Below, one piece after another: positions 1 through 14,020 of a stretch of 64,000 nt of DNA. A model generated the notes under the pieces. The model ran no database searches. It saw only the letters and a list, made by a program, of their open reading frames with translations, and was not told the DNA's origin. Position 1 is the first letter of the stretch; the number at the start of each line of letters is the position of its first letter. This DNA comes from Lutjanus erythropterus (lineage: Eukaryota > Chordata > Actinopteri > Lutjaniformes > Lutjanidae): NCBI GenBank assembly GCA_020091685.1, contig CM034597.1, positions 6,954,532-7,018,531 of the forward strand, in the 5' to 3' direction. The position numbers and the translations under genes are program-made.

Positions 1-1430
1 TGTAGTTTTCTGTGATGTTCCAACACCATGGCTGGAGGCAGGAGTTTAGTCAGCAGCGTGCAGGATCAAGAAAAAAAAAAGTGAGCCACTGAAAATGGAG
101 AAAAATGGCTCGCAGTACCCCAAGGTAGGAAATAAATTGCAGACGATAACTAGCGAAGCGAGGCACAAACAGCATAATAAATTGTTCGAGATTTTTGCTC
201 TCATTTTGCAGAGCAAAATCAAACTTTGGAGTGCACAGTTGGCAGGCCATTAAAAGAATTACTTCATGCTCTGAAAACAGAGGGCTTGTGTCAATCCCTA
301 TATCTCACAGAAAAAGACAACGCACTCCTCGGAATTGCTTTGTGTTTTCTGCCATCTAGGTGGGTACGGTGATAAGCTGAGATCAGTGAGGCGAGCACAA
401 ATACAGTAAGTGACTTGGAAATAGCTTTGAAAGAAACATATCTCCACTGAATAAGGAGCTAAACCTAGAGTTAATACACACTGGCATGGAGTAGATAAAT
501 ATTTATGCACAAATATTTATGTCTTACAGTTTCTCAATATATCAATATTAATGATTAATGATCTGCATTCCACGCATTTTAATAATTTAGCAAAAATAAA
601 TAAGTCATATTTTTGCCCACTTTATAAATATTCATCAGTTTTGGAGAAATTTTAGTTGTCTGCAGACTACTTCTTGTTGATAATAGCAGTCACTGGAGCA
701 GTGTACATTCAAAGATTTGTTAGTTGTTTGCTTAATCCAATCAATATTTCATATGCATATAAATATGAGAATTACCACTCCAATCAACCACTGCACACTC
801 CACACACACGCTGTGTTTCCCTCAGCACACTGAACAAAAACATGCTACTGTTATTCACAATAAAAGTATTTTATGGTTTGGAATACATACCTTTACCTCA
901 TTGTATATTGTGTATTATAACAATAATAGCAGGGTCTGTAGTAGTAATTAAGTGGATTTGAAGTGGAGTTATAGTAACATTTGCAAAATAATTCAGTGCA
1001 CTGGGTTTCCAGTTTTCAGTCAATTTAACCTTCAATAAAATAAAATAAAATAAATAAACTTGATCCATAAATTTTGGATGTCAAGGAACAGAATGTAAAT
1101 TAAACATATAAGTAGTTAGATGGAATCATGCTTAGTAAGGCAAAGAAAACACAAACAACATGGAAAGAAATGATCAGAGATGAGCACAAATATATCAAAA
1201 AATATTTTGTTACAAAATACAAATACTTGTTCATCAAATGCGTTCAAATATAATAAAAAAAATACTACTGTGGAAAATGTATTTAATTGAAATATGAGTA
1301 AATTGTGACTTGAACTGATTTTGACCCCAGTATATTGTAAAGATCAGCTCTGCTAATTTCCCACATCATAGATTTGAACTGGCCAATCAGGATATCTCAG
1401 AGATGTGAAATGCTGACTTATTCAAAGTTT
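1..1430. other. Upstream intergenic DNA, no gene seen
   Basis: AT-rich non-coding DNA. Open frames here are short (at most about 100 codons), lack splice or domain support and look random. Around 1180-1310 there is an AT-rich stretch resembling dispersed fish repeats. I see no promoter, RNA gene or conserved domain. It would lie between znf644 and its upstream neighbour. Confidence 0.5.
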
Positions 1431-1938
1431 TAAGTTACCTAAAGGGAAAGTTCACCCAGAAATGAAAATTCAATCATTATCTGCTCACCCTCATATTTTT
1501 TTTCAAACAGAAAAACACCTAAATGCCTCCATACTGCTCGTCTGGTGCAATCCAAGTCTCCTAAAGCTCGTAAAGTTGTTCACACACTGTCACACCACAT
1601 ACACCCACTTCAGACGTTGTGCACACATATGAACGTGGCTCCAAGCTAAGGATGTACAGGCTAAAAACATGGTGTAAATGACGTCTGTCAGGTGAACTAA
1701 CAGAGCTTTAGGAGACTTGGATTATACCAGGCGAGCAGTATGGAGGCATTATTTGTTTTGTTTTGTTTTTTCAGTTGTTTTTTATGTTTAAAAACTGGTC
1801 ACCGATCACTTAAATTGTTTGGGAGATTCTGTAACGCTATTTTCCTGTGAAACTCCAGCAGAGTTTTGTGGACTAAAAAACTAACTAGCTGATACTAACT
1901 GAATTATTATCTTTGAGTGAACTATCCCTTTAAGTTAC
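1431..1938. mobile_element. Non-autonomous TIR DNA transposon (hAT-like MITE)
   Basis: The left end reads AAAGGGAAAGTTCAC and the right end GTGAACTATCCCTT, which are inverted repeats of each other. An identical 8-bp sequence, TAAGTTAC, flanks the element at 1431-1438 and 1931-1938, as expected for an 8-bp target-site duplication of the hAT superfamily. The interior has no transposase frame. The AAAGGG(A/T)(A/C)AGTTCAC terminus is shared with the element at 36567-36943. Confidence 0.75.
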
Positions 1939-2940
1939 ATTTCATAAATAAAGGAAGTACTCACTGAACCCAAACCACAATATTTTCCTAAATTTATACA
2001 CCCATCACAAAGGATTGTGGGTCAAAATAGCCAGAAAAGCATGCTGGCTCGCATACTGCAACACTGGACTGAATGAACTAGAACATCCTGATATTTTTGG
2101 CATATTTTCACATACTATGTATTGGGACACAGTAAATCTTTTTCTGGCATGCTAAATAGTATGGTAGTATGCATACTGGAACACATAACGAGTGTGTCTG
2201 GTATGCATGTCTCTGGTGCTCTCCAGCAGTCATATATGTTGTTTTGGGAGTCACTGGCAATTGACCTGTTTTTTCATTTAGTTATAAGGATGTGTTGGTG
2301 GTTTCTAGCTAGTAAGTACAGGCATATTTACCAGTTCCTAGTTAGTGGTTATCAATCAGTAAGTTTGGCTTAGCATGCAATATCTAATCACATTATTCAC
2401 TTACATTTAGCCTATGACTGTGATTAAAGTAATTAAATGTGTTTTTTTTATGTACTTAATTGCAATACTGTCCATCTCTGATTGTATTAAACAACACAGA
2501 ACATATTGCTGATGACATGGTTTTTCGCCCCTGACTCATGAGGTTTGAAATGCCTGATGGTTGTCCCGCAGAATCATGGCAATAACACTCGGGCGAGAAA
2601 AAACATGCAACTGTATTAATAATGCATTTTTGGCATGCATTCTGCATCATTATTCTACAATTTAAATGAGGGTTAAAGCTCACTGCTTTACTTGTACAAG
2701 AGCAATTGAACATTAAATATACAACAGTAGCATATTTTTCCCCAGTGAAACTTTCATTATAAAAATTTCCAAATTCAGTTCATGGTCACAGAAGACAAAT
2801 TTAACCCTGTCTGTCCTGCTTGTAGTCCAAGTTACACTGTGGATGGCACTGTTGTGGTTTGATAATCCCAGAAGACACCAACAGTGGATACACTTCCCTG
2901 TTTACAGTAACATAGGCCAACATTAAATAACAGATAAACT

Positions 2941-2972
<32 letters not shown>

Positions 2973-3068
2973 TGATTTATCCATATCACTGTGACAGTCC
3001 ACTCATTAGACTAAGTTTGTGTGGGAAAGAGTTGACTAAACATCAATTTTCTTAAGTAATGTGATGCA
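1939..3068. other. Intergenic DNA with dispersed-repeat fragments
   Basis: No supported gene. Small open frames on both strands have no recognisable domain. A (TTA)n microsatellite lies at 2943-2972. Confidence 0.45.
2943..2972. repeat. (ATT)n microsatellite
   Basis: About ten perfect ATT units in a row. Confidence 0.95.
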
Positions 3069-4049
<981 letters not shown>

Positions 4050-4179
4050 TAACAGGCAGTTCAGGGTCATGCACCTCATTCACGAGCTTAAAATCAACAT
4101 TCTGGGGACTTTTGTCGCTTTAGTATATTAAGGTGAGCTGATCCAGATGTCCTGTTTCTTTGAACTGGTGGGGAACTAA

Positions 4180-4380
4180 ACTGGACGTAAGGGGTCGGTG
4201 TGCAGTTGGGGTGATGCTCATTTCTCTACCTCCGCTGTGAACATCCCCTCTCCTCTGGACCAGAGTGCAACCTGCGTTATTTTAAGGCAAAATGGCGACA
4301 GTCTGAGAGGGGGAGAAGACGAGGAACGGTGTCAAGTGCAATGACAAACTTGAGGACGCCAGCCGTCGTCCTGAGCTGAG
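4180..4380 (+). promoter_or_regulatory. znf644: znf644 promoter and non-coding first exon (inferred)
   Basis: A local CpG-rich island (roughly 18 CpG between 4190 and 4480) in otherwise CpG-poor DNA. It contains a YY1-type motif AAAATGGCGAC at 4289-4299, typical of TATA-less vertebrate housekeeping promoters and often placed just downstream of the start site. A good splice donor, CTGAG|GTAGGTG, ends the candidate exon at 4380. Two short uORFs lie in it: 4292-4306 (MATV) and 4341-4379 (twelve codons), the second ending one base before the donor. The link to znf644 is inferred from position, strand and lack of another gene. The transcription start is not determinable. Confidence 0.55.
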
Positions 4381-6618
4381 GTAGGTGTGTTACAGCTGCT
4401 GCTGTACTGTTTGATGTGCGCAGTGATACATCGTAGCCAGGTACGGTCATTAGTCAGCGTGTGTCGCTGTCGTGGGGCGCCGTGAAGATAAGAAAAAAAA
4501 AACACTGCAGTGACTGAAACCTGTGAAATGTGTGGCTAGTTGTTCGCCATTTCAACATGAAGTCTTTATCGAAGACGTGGCTGGTACAGTTTTGTGTTTG
4601 TGGGTCAGTCTGTGGGCAGAGGAGCGAGCTTAGTGTCGCATAGCCTGCTGTCAAAATAAAGTCACAGCTACTAGAGGGGGCTCTTTGCAGTCCAGCTAAA
4701 TTGTTTCAGTTTGTTGTGAAGGACACTCAGAAAACTCGGAAAATAGCTGTTTACTTTGAATTTGAAGGACGCAATAAAGTTTATTGTGACATTGCTAAGT
4801 TTTTTTTAGGATTATGTATGCAAACAGTCTGATGCAGAACTACAGTATGGTTGCATGCAAGTTTTATATCTCTGCTTTCTTCTGTGACTTTAAATGGCCT
4901 GTTAGAAACTTACTGAAAGAGTGAACAGAGTGCAGTGTGAAGTTGTGGAGAAACTAAAAGGCATGTTAATAAAGTTCTTAACGCCAAACGTGGCTAAAGC
5001 AAAGTTGAACACATATCAACCTTTATGTAGGTTATAGCACTACAGGAACAGAATAGTGAGTGCAGCAAAACAAGCATCTAAAGTATATTTTAAACATAAT
5101 CAAACCCTGGATTGTTAATACAGGAGCGTGTCCAGACAGGGGTGGCCCAAGAGGGGCCCCTGACTTATGCTGGGGTGGCATGCAGTGTGCACTTTAATTG
5201 CTAACATTACAGTATCTTATAGTTCAGAATTTGTATTTCAAAGCTAAATATTCCTACAAAGCACAGCACAACAGTGTGGCTCCATATAATTATAATCTAA
5301 AGCTTCCATACTTTATTCTTTAAGTCCTCGAAAGGAAATTGTACCTCCATTATACATCTATCCTCAGGCTGTGGGACTCCTAAATTCATCATCTGCACTA
5401 CATCATGAAAAATAATTTAATTTTATGATTGATTATATTTATTCAATCACATATTAATTTAAAAAAAGACAGTACATTAACCTTGTAAAAAAATAAATAT
5501 AAGTAGGCAACATACAAAAGAAAACTATGCAAACTTAAAATACTCATCAAACAGTTGGCTGAAATTAAGGTCCCGCCTCTCAGTGGACAGATAACCAGTC
5601 ATACTTGAAATGATAGGATGGGACTTGGGGTTGCCAGCACCCCCCAGTCCCCCCCCCCCTAAGATATTTTTTTTATGACAATAAAATCCCATTGACTTTG
5701 AGCTTTGCTGCATCTGAAATCACACACTATGCACTACATGCACAAAATGTGTACTGTCGTTCAACATACTTTTGTGTAAATAAAAGGTAGTATGATTCCT
5801 TTTGGATGCACTGCTCTATAACGTCACTTCCTGAGAGCCTCCTTGCCAGTTGGAAACACATAACCATGATAATCCATGTCAACCATAACTCATTTGATAA
5901 AATAGAGCCTATTCGTGTCCAGCAAAGTGAAACCTGCCGTACAGGATACTGAAGGGAATCAAAGAGTGGTCTTGATCAGTGTCTGCCTTTGTCTGCTATA
6001 GTTGCTGTTGTTGTCACTACTGCATTGCTTTGTGAGATATATTTACCAGCATAGTGTCCAGTGCTTGCATACTGTAATATTTCTCCAGAAACAGTGTTGC
6101 ACCTGAGGTATTGTTGATATTATACTAAAGTTTCAGACATACAAAAAAAATCTCACATAATATTTTATCATTAATGGCATGTTAGTATGAAAATCCAGAC
6201 ACAGCCTTTCTGTTAAGGAAATTCTTATGACAACATATTTCCCACAATGCAGTAGTATACCAGTTAGTAATGATGCAAAAAAGCATTGAGTAGCAAGTGT
6301 TCTTTTTATTTGCAAGTTTTTACTGCATTATATATGGAGTGAATTACCTTGCAAGGCAACTGGATTCACGAGATCATGAGAGCATCCATCTTGCTGGGCT
6401 TCAGGCTATCTGTTCGTATCTGCACCAAAAGTGGTACAGCCAATCAGCGTCCTAGAAAGGACTATTGGCAGCTACAGGTGTGGTTTTAGATGTGATAACA
6501 GTGAGAAGCGTCCATGGAAGCGACTTGTCTCAAACAAACAAGGGCAGCTCTTGAATGGAACCGAAGGCTTTTCTCCATGTCTCTTGCCCGCCACACGTTT
6601 GTATGTGTGTTTACCCTT

Positions 6619-6905
6619 TAAATGGACAGTTCATCCCCAAATCAGAAATACACATTTTCCCCTGGCCTGTAGCACTATTTATCCATCTAGGATAATTTTG
6701 ATGTAAGTTGTGGAGTTTTGGTGAGACAGGCTGTCAAGATGCCCACCTTCTCTCCAGTATAATGGGACTAAATAGCCCTTGGCTGTTTTCAAAAAACAAA
6801 CCGTGTGACTTTTTTTTTTTTTTTTTGCGTTTTGAGGACCACATGCCAAGTGCCATTTAGTCCCATTATATTGGAGAGAAGGCAGAAATCTCTCTAACCA
6901 GTATA
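6619..6905. mobile_element. MITE fragment with internal inverted repeat
   Basis: Starts with AAATGGACAGTTCATCC, related to the 36567-36943 element, and continues with the same internal landmarks (CTATTTATCCAT, TGTGGAGTTTTGG). The segment near 6740-6770 is repeated inverted near 6854-6885 around a poly-T run, so the element can fold back. I see no matching right terminus, so it is probably truncated. Confidence 0.6.
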
Positions 6906-7079
6906 TCCAAAAAATAACTGGCATCATCCATCGGCCCAACTTTATTGGACATTTAACTACCAACGCCAAATAGAGAAGGTTAATATAATTTACATGCATG
7001 TTAACGTTGGCAGTGGCAGTGGACTGAATCATAAAACAGTAAAGTAGTGTGCTAAAAAGTGACATGTCAGAAATACATC

Positions 7080-7640
7080 ACTGGGGATTCAATAAGGTTC
7101 CTCCGACCACTTGGTGGAGCTGTTCTTCCACTTTGATGGAGGCAGACACTCACCAGCCCTGATTTCTTAATTAAAGAGATGGAATCAGTGTTCACCGGAC
7201 TGACCAGAGGGTTTCGGCACCTAATGGCTCAAAAGTGATTTGGTTTTCGCATTTTACGCATTTCATCTGAACTGTGCCTAATTTTCCACGTTAAAGAAGT
7301 CAGTGTTTGTCGTAAAACTGTTGACTGTGAAAATACACAATTAGAAGAACCAAAGAAGTCACGTAAACGACGTTGTGACTTTCTCCCTCCAAAAGCTAAC
7401 GTTAGCCACTGAAGCTACGATACCTGCTGACAAACTGGGACTTTATGAACTTGTAAAATTATGTTTTGAATTGAGAAACATCACATGCGTAATTTGTGGC
7501 ACAATTCAAGTGGAATCAAAAAATTCTCACCACAGACTGCCATTCATATTTTTTCTGAAAATAGTAACCATGGGGCGCACCGGAAGGGGTGCGACTTAGG
7601 CTCTCTATTGACTACCAGTCAAATTAGAGGGGGTTATTTT
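7080..7640. other. Moderately CpG-rich unique intronic segment
   Basis: CpG dinucleotides are locally enriched and ordinary repeats are absent. A 74-codon open frame lies here without splice or domain support. It could be a young transposon remnant or a regulatory element; I cannot tell which. Confidence 0.3.
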
Positions 7641-8511
7641 CACCCAAAAAGGGGCAAAAGCTTGATGCAAGAGCAAAGTGCCAGATGGATTGCTGTCATC
7701 CATTGAACTTGCATAAACTGTTGGGCTTGCTGATTGGCACACCTTTTAGGTGGTGTGAGTATTTTGTTATTTTTGTACTGGCTGAGTAGTTTTGTCATTG
7801 AAGGCCTTCCTCAACAGTGGATCTGGGAGAGTTTATTTTGTAGTTGTTCTCAGCTCAGGAATAGAGGTTTAGGAAAAATCAAAGTGTGGACCTACATAAG
7901 TGAGTCCATCACTCCCTGCAGGTGTCTAAGGACGAGCTTTCATGGCTGTAGAAAGAAGTCCGAGGCAGCTTAACAGCCTAGTGTAGGTTTTACTGCATTA
8001 GTATACCACAGAGAGTAAAGGAGTCAACTGCTCGACTAAATAAATCAGATGGTTGAGGCATGTTATCCACAAATTGATTATATGTCACTTGACAAGGTCA
8101 AATATTTTAACCAAGATGCCTGAAGTCCCTGAATGCTCAGCATAGCAAACAGTTATGTGTTCTCTGTTGGCCTGGCTGGCTGCTTACACAGCTATAAATG
8201 AAGACACCTGGGACTACTTAAATGGGAGTACACTGGCCTGAATTAGCAACTCAGCTGAGGAACAGCTGCGGAGATGAGATATTTTAGTAATCAGGTGGAT
8301 CTACCAAGAACATTGAGGTCTGCAGAAATATATCAGAGGCGAGGAAATAAGGGCGGCGTGTTTTCGTAGAATCACATCGACTGAATCGCTCATTAAATCA
8401 TCTGCATGGAATTAATAACTGACACGGTTGTTTCTGTCGGTGATGAACATATTGAGCTGTTCAGTTTCCTGTTTTCACTCCCATGACATGAAAATGTAAA
8501 TGCCAGTTCCC

Positions 8512-8720
8512 GTTAGAGCTGCAACCAAGATTATTTTCATTATTGTGTTAAACTGTCAGAAAATAGTGAAAAATGTCTGTTGCAATTTTCCAGACGCCAA
8601 AATAATACCAGTAAATGCTTTTTTTTAATCCAAAAGACAGTTTAGACAGAGAAAAGCAGCAAATGCAGACATATGAGAAGCTGGAGATTTCTTTGGAATT
8701 TGTGCTTAAAATATAACAAA
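8512..8720 (+). repeat. Copy of the GCTGCAACTAA fish repeat family (partial)
   Basis: Starts AGAGCTGCAACCAAGATTAT and contains the shared CTGTCAGAAAATAGTGAAAA block. Related copies lie at 23505, 25938, 29626, 56822, 57714, 58105, 58498, 60930, 62668 and 63215. Confidence 0.65.
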
Positions 8721-9641
8721 GTTATTAAAATTAGAGATGCACTATCCACTTTTTTTCCTGATCTGATTCTGATGCCTAAATTTAGATATCTGCTGATACT
8801 GATACCAAACTGATACCAGGGGTCTTTTTTCTCTATGATTTTGTGTTGGTTTTTATTTTAACCGTGAGTGAGGTGGCTAGTACATTTCTTCACTCCAGCT
8901 GAAATTTCTCTCGGTCAGTGTTTGTGTCCCGTTTGTTTACAGTAACAATAATACAAGATATACAATACAATAATATGTTTTTTTTTTCCATGGAGGAACC
9001 AGAAATGAAACTGATGCAGTTTTGGTGCAGTTTTTTTTTTTACTTTTATATTCCCTAATACAGTAATATCAAGCTTAATCAGCTGCCAGGACTTTATTGT
9101 GAAAGTCTACGATACAACCTTTGACCCCACATCCTGCCAAACAATGGGACGTCACTGTGACAGTGATGAAGGCTAGCTGGTAGCTAATACTCCTGCCATG
9201 AAGGCAAAAGTAGTCAGTGGAGGACACCAAATTTTGGACAATACATTGTTGAAGGACCAGTTGGAGACGTTTAGGAGGATTTTGGTGTGATCAGAAATTG
9301 TAAGAATAATGTTGTCAGTGTCTTTGCTGCTTGTAAAAAAGTTTCAAGACGTATTAGCTGTTGAAAACGCAGGTGAGTGACTGTGTTTAATCATGGGTGC
9401 GGGTCAGGTTGTGGAGCTTATATTCACAGTTCCAGGCATATGTGGATATGACTTGAAAATAATTGCGGGTCAGTTCTGGTGCGGGTTGGGTTTGCAAAAC
9501 TGGACCCGTGCAGGACTCTGCGACCCTCCCATGTCCAAATTATTATTGGAGTTTTAATTGTTTCATAAGAGGCATAACATGGAGTTTGACCTCTTTGCAG
9601 TCAGATTGACCCTAGATATAAGTAAAAATGTCTCTGTATTA

Positions 9642-9999
9642 TAGAGATGCACCAATTTACCAGCTGAACATCAGTATCAACAGATATCTGCCTTGATGAG
9701 TTCAATCGGTCTACCAGGAAATAAGATGAGATTTACCGATGGATGTTTATCCGTTGTGTGTGTATCATTTTTGCACTCATTAAATATTGTATTGTTGATC
9801 TGCGGTCAGACTCAAACAGTTTCCTCACCCAGCTGCTGTTTCAGAGAAGAAGCCACTGATTGGACATGGCTCTGGTGTGACACAAGAGGGCAACGTGTTT
9901 TTTTCTAATAAAGATTTCTTTGTTTCCCTGGCACATAAGGGGGAACCTTGAACATCTGTATTGAATCTGTGTTGACCAAGAATTTTGGTGCATCCTTAC
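9642..9999. mobile_element. Short TIR element (GATGCACCAA termini)
   Basis: The left end TAGAGATGCACCAATTT pairs with the right end AATTTTGGTGCATCCTTA as inverted repeats. About 360 bp, non-coding. The left end of a similar sequence (TTAGAGATGCAC) also occurs at 8731, and a cousin with GGTGCACAA/TTGTGCATCC ends lies at 43818-44129. Confidence 0.6.
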
Positions 10000-10099
10000 T
10001 ATGCAAGATAGTGTACTATTGTTCTGGCAAACAGAATATATTTGTCATAAAACATTATATAAAATATTTGCTATAACATTTGGTGCAATATTCTGGTTT

Positions 10100-10740
10100 T
10101 TGCCCTCATTCTGAAGACCATATTCCTACTAAACTGTTTACATGGATAATGAGCATGAATATTCCTTTAATATTCCCCTTTACATGCAGTGGTACATAGT
10201 CTGATTATGGAGGCTTCTATCCATCAAAATATTTTTTCAAAGTTTTCCACTGGTGGCAAAGTTGTTTGACCGTGTGAACTCCCTCTTTCATTCATTTTAC
10301 TGCCTTCTTAAAAAGGTCAGCACTGCAATATTTATGCATATCCAAAAAAATACATTGATATCAAATGTTTTAATAATGTTTAGAAGAAGGTATGTTTTTC
10401 CCTCTGACCATAAATGTGAGGTTTTCTTTTGCGCATGCATCTCTACTCCAGCTTTGCAAACTGTTGGCTATTTAGTGTGTTTACAGCACAGAGCATAAGA
10501 GTTTCTGTGCCACAAACTGCTGTAAAAACCTCAACTGAGACGCATACTCTGAATTTGCTGTTTACATGTTCAAAGAATGCTCCTAAAACCAGAATAATAC
10601 CAGCATATCCCTCATGCCTTAAGCAGAATATGCTCCATTTAGATTAAGGTTTAATTCAGAATATCCAACTGGAGGATGTTGTTTACATGACATACCATAG
10701 TCTGAATATTAGTGGGAAACTAGTGTGTATGTAAATGTGG
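10100..10740. repeat. Degenerate dispersed repeat
   Basis: Left and right parts share inverted phrases built around GTTTACATG, TCTGAATATT and AGAATA, as in fold-back MITEs common in fish. Boundaries are approximate and no coding capacity is seen. Confidence 0.4.
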
Positions 10741-11195
10741 CAGTGATTTAAGGTTGTTTCTGTGTTTTACTGCTTTCATTTTAACAAAAATCATAAGAAA
10801 AGGAAAAAAAAAGTTGTTGATTTTGTAGTGATTATTATTTTTACACAAACAACAGTGGGGTCGGTGGGTCCCCAAACACTGAGGAAGTAAAACAAATGTC
10901 AACTTCTTCCTAATCCGTGAATCGATTAATGAACTAATTACTTCAGCACTAATCTGACTCTGCTAAAATCATATTTCCTTTTGTCCTTGTGTGGATGTGT
11001 TTTTTCCACAAAACAATGTCCTCAGCTTTCAGTTATGGATCCCAAAACAGAGTGTGTATTTGGAGGGACAGATTCCCCGAGGCAGGGCGTGTCACATGCA
11101 ATCACCAAATCTAACTGAAACCACAGAGATCTGTGTCGTGAGCAGCTTTATGAAAGTTAAAGAACACTTTCTCGCTGTTTGTGTCTCTGTTACAG

Positions 11196-11231
11196 GCGCG
11201 TTTTCCGAAGAGCCATGTGGTGGAGTAAGTG
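11196..11231 (+). other. znf644: znf644 5' UTR micro-exon (inferred)
   Basis: A 36-nt segment bounded by a strong acceptor (pyrimidine-rich tract then TTACAG) and a near-perfect donor (GTAAGTAC). It contains one ATG at 11215. When joined to the next exon at 30258 the frame reads Met-Trp-Trp-Ser-Lys then TGA, with the stop formed across the junction. It therefore cannot add an N-terminus to znf644 and behaves as 5' UTR. Assignment rests on splice-signal quality and strand only; transcript reads would settle it. Confidence 0.45.
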
Positions 11232-11879
11232 GTAAGTACACATCTTTTCATTCTATCACATCTTGTCATTTTATCTTTTTTGTAAATATTCTGCGCGGTT
11301 ATTGAGATACACTTTCTCAAATGTGACAAACACAGGTGGCATCAGAAGTCTTCTTATTAGAAGTGATATTATCAGCTCATGGTTTAAGATTCAGACAAGT
11401 ATCACAACAAGGTGACCCGCCGTGAAGCGACACACGTTAATCACTTGTTTCAAATAGCCACTGAACTGAAGCTGAGCTCCAAATGAGTGTTGATTGCGTT
11501 CTACTTGAAAAGCAAGAAAATGTGTGTTTTGTGGCGTCTAATGTTCTTGTTAGCATTATCATTATTATAATCACAATGGCAGAGCATAAACCTAAAATGT
11601 GACCGTCTCTGAAGAGGTGTTATCATTCAGAGGCACAGTTGTATGTCTCCTTACCGGCTTAACACCTGAAACTGTAGCTCAGATGTGTGAAATGCTCTGA
11701 AACTATAGCTGGGTGTGATTACCAGTCAAATTAAATCTGAGATGTCAGTTACATGTGTCAGTGCTTCCACTCCTACGCTTGGCAGGTTGTAGGGAGTGAC
11801 AAGCTGGCTGTTGATTATTTTCCAGTGTGAAACAGAATCACTGACACACAACTAGTCTTTGTTTAATTTTCTTAAAATG

Positions 11880-12070
11880 TAAGCCACGATTATGAATCCT
11901 GATGTTGAAGTTATCGCCACATTGAAATTGTACCATCAGGGTTTGTATGGATGACTATCTGTTCTTTCGCAAAATATTAACGCAATGAGATTTTTGGTAA
12001 TCATCATAATGTGGATATAATGACTAAGTGGGTAAAAGTAACTAATTGTATAGCTAGAGCTGATCTGATC
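11880..12070. repeat. Diverged copy of the 12752-13067 element
   Basis: Shares the block AATATTAACGCAATGAGA and then GTGGATATAATGACTAAG with the interior of the element at 12752-13067. Termini are not preserved. Confidence 0.5.
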
Positions 12071-12751
12071 TAGTCTCATATCACAATACTAATATATACA
12101 TTTATTTCCCAGCCTTACTTCAAGGTCTTATGATGCAGTACACATTTCTTTTATGATTCAGCAAAATATCTACAAAACAGTTGTTCTCCAGTTTTCACTG
12201 ATAGTTCTGTGCTCAATCCTGGCTTTGCATACACATGAAGCTGCATTTACAGAAGTTAGTTTCCACTTATTTCTTTACTTGATTCATTCAGGATCAATAC
12301 ATCCTTTTTTTTAATGGCAGAAAATCAATCCTTAACTATACTGATGATAAATTAATTGTTTGCATCATTTGTCAAGCATAAATGCTAAACATTTCCTAGT
12401 TCCAGCCTCTCAATTGTGAAGATGTATATGTTTCTTTGTCATGTGTGAAGTTATGATGGACATTCTTTACTGTTTTGTGACCCTTTACAGACAAAAAAAG
12501 AATTAATCAAAAAATAACTGTCAGATTGATTAATAATGAAAATATCTATTCAGTCCTAGATTTGATTTTAGCATCTTACACAGTGCAGTATAATTTTAGC
12601 AGGTTTTAGGAATGGACATTGAGGGATGGACGATATGGCTATATAATGTATAATGTAATTTTTTACACCATGTTAGAATATATTATCAGTTCTCAAATAG
12701 TGGTCATCTTATAGAATATGATGCATCACTGTACATTAAACAACCCAACAG

Positions 12752-13067
12752 TAGAGCTGGGTGACACGGACAAAATTAAATATAACCATATTTTTGACTA
12801 AATAGCTCTATCAATATTGTGATGATATTGTAGAGATGACTACTGGTGCTTTCATAAATATTAACACAATAAGACTTTTAATAAATAATTGTCAGTAATG
12901 TGGATAGAATGTCTAAAGGGATAAAGCAGCTAGAACAGTCTGGTAAGTTCGGAAAATGACATAATTTTACAGTAAAGCAGTCTGAAAAAGTGCCTTAAAC
13001 AGCTTTTATCATGAAAAATCTGAGATGATATGTAGCTGATATAATATCAAAATATTGCCCAGCCCTA
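12752..13067. mobile_element. MITE with GGGCTGGGC-type termini
   Basis: Left AGAGCTGGGTGACAC and right AATATTGCCCAGCCCTAA form imperfect terminal inverted repeats around about 315 bp of AT-rich DNA. This terminus type is widespread in teleost non-autonomous elements. No transposase. Confidence 0.65.
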
Positions 13068-13479
13068 ATTTCAACATTATTTCTTAACCAGTTTTCATCT
13101 GCTTTCATATTTTTCTAACCACAAATACATTGAAATCAAAAGAAAGCGTACCATGCATGTAGTATAAAATGCATGGAATGCAGTTTAAAAGAGTGTTTGG
13201 TTTTGATAACCTTAATGCATAAAACTCCCCTCTATATACATTTGTGTTTTGAAACCTCATGTTATTTGCTCCATCTCATAAAGTCTCCGTGCTTTTTGAA
13301 TCCTGCTGTATAAGGGAGGATCACTTTTCAAGCACCCAAACCGCAATACGCTTAATTAACAAGACATTTCATTGGTTTTACACTTGTATGGAAAATTGCA
13401 TCCAATTTCAACCCTCACTCTGTAATTTCAGCTCTCATGTTTGTTTGTCTTCTTTCTGCTTACATTTCAGTTCACATTA

Positions 13480-14020
13480 GTGAACATTCACAGCTGCTGC
13501 TGCTGTAGCATTCAGTATGGAGATATGAGAAAGCTTTTGCTTCCTTAATTTGTGACGGCAGCTCTACTGAGAGGGATTTGCAGAAGCATATTTTGGCTGA
13601 ATTTCTGATTCTCAAACACATGATGCAGCCCGATTGTATAAAAACCCTCAAGTAAGCAGCATTTTTATACCGTTTCTTTTTAGTTTTGGATATTTTTCAA
13701 ACCTGAATTGCGTGACGCTCCACTTTTTTTAAGATCCATGGGAGTGACGTCTTATTGAGAGGGATTTGTTTTAAAGGAGAGACCGATTTCAGCTGCTTAA
13801 ATCTAAGGAACTGACAGGAGAGACTGCTTTGGTCCATCAAAGGCTGATTGAAGCAGCAGCTAAGTCATGAGCTGCAGATGTCCACAATCCAGCCTCTGCA
13901 CATCAAGCCTCCCATTATCCTGCTCCACTCGGGTTATGGAGCGTTTCCTCCACTAAGGGGCAGAATATGATCACTGATGCTCTCGGTTCTCCCTCCAAAG
14001 GATGATGCGTTGAAAAGCAG
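13480..14020. promoter_or_regulatory. Repeat-poor island in intron 2, candidate CNE
   Basis: A unique-looking stretch with balanced composition between repeat blocks, without usable open frames. It includes CAGCTGCTGCTGCTG and several AT-rich homeodomain-like cores. Conservation is not testable here. Confidence 0.25.

Larger units (their letters stand above)
4381..11195 (+). other. znf644: znf644 intron 1 (inferred)
   Basis: A 6.8-kb intron between the inferred first exon and the micro-exon. It is mostly repeat-derived: a repeat fragment near 5128-5180 matching, inverted, 48760-48835; a MITE fragment at 6619-6905; a moderately CpG-rich unique stretch at 7080-7640; repeat copies at 8512-8720 and 9642-9999; and a repeat at 10100-10740. 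No coding exon is recognised. Confidence 0.5.

Noticed and set aside
6679..7065. 128-codon minus-strand frame
   Set aside because: Overlaps a MITE fragment and a poly-T run (poly-Lys in translation); no domain.
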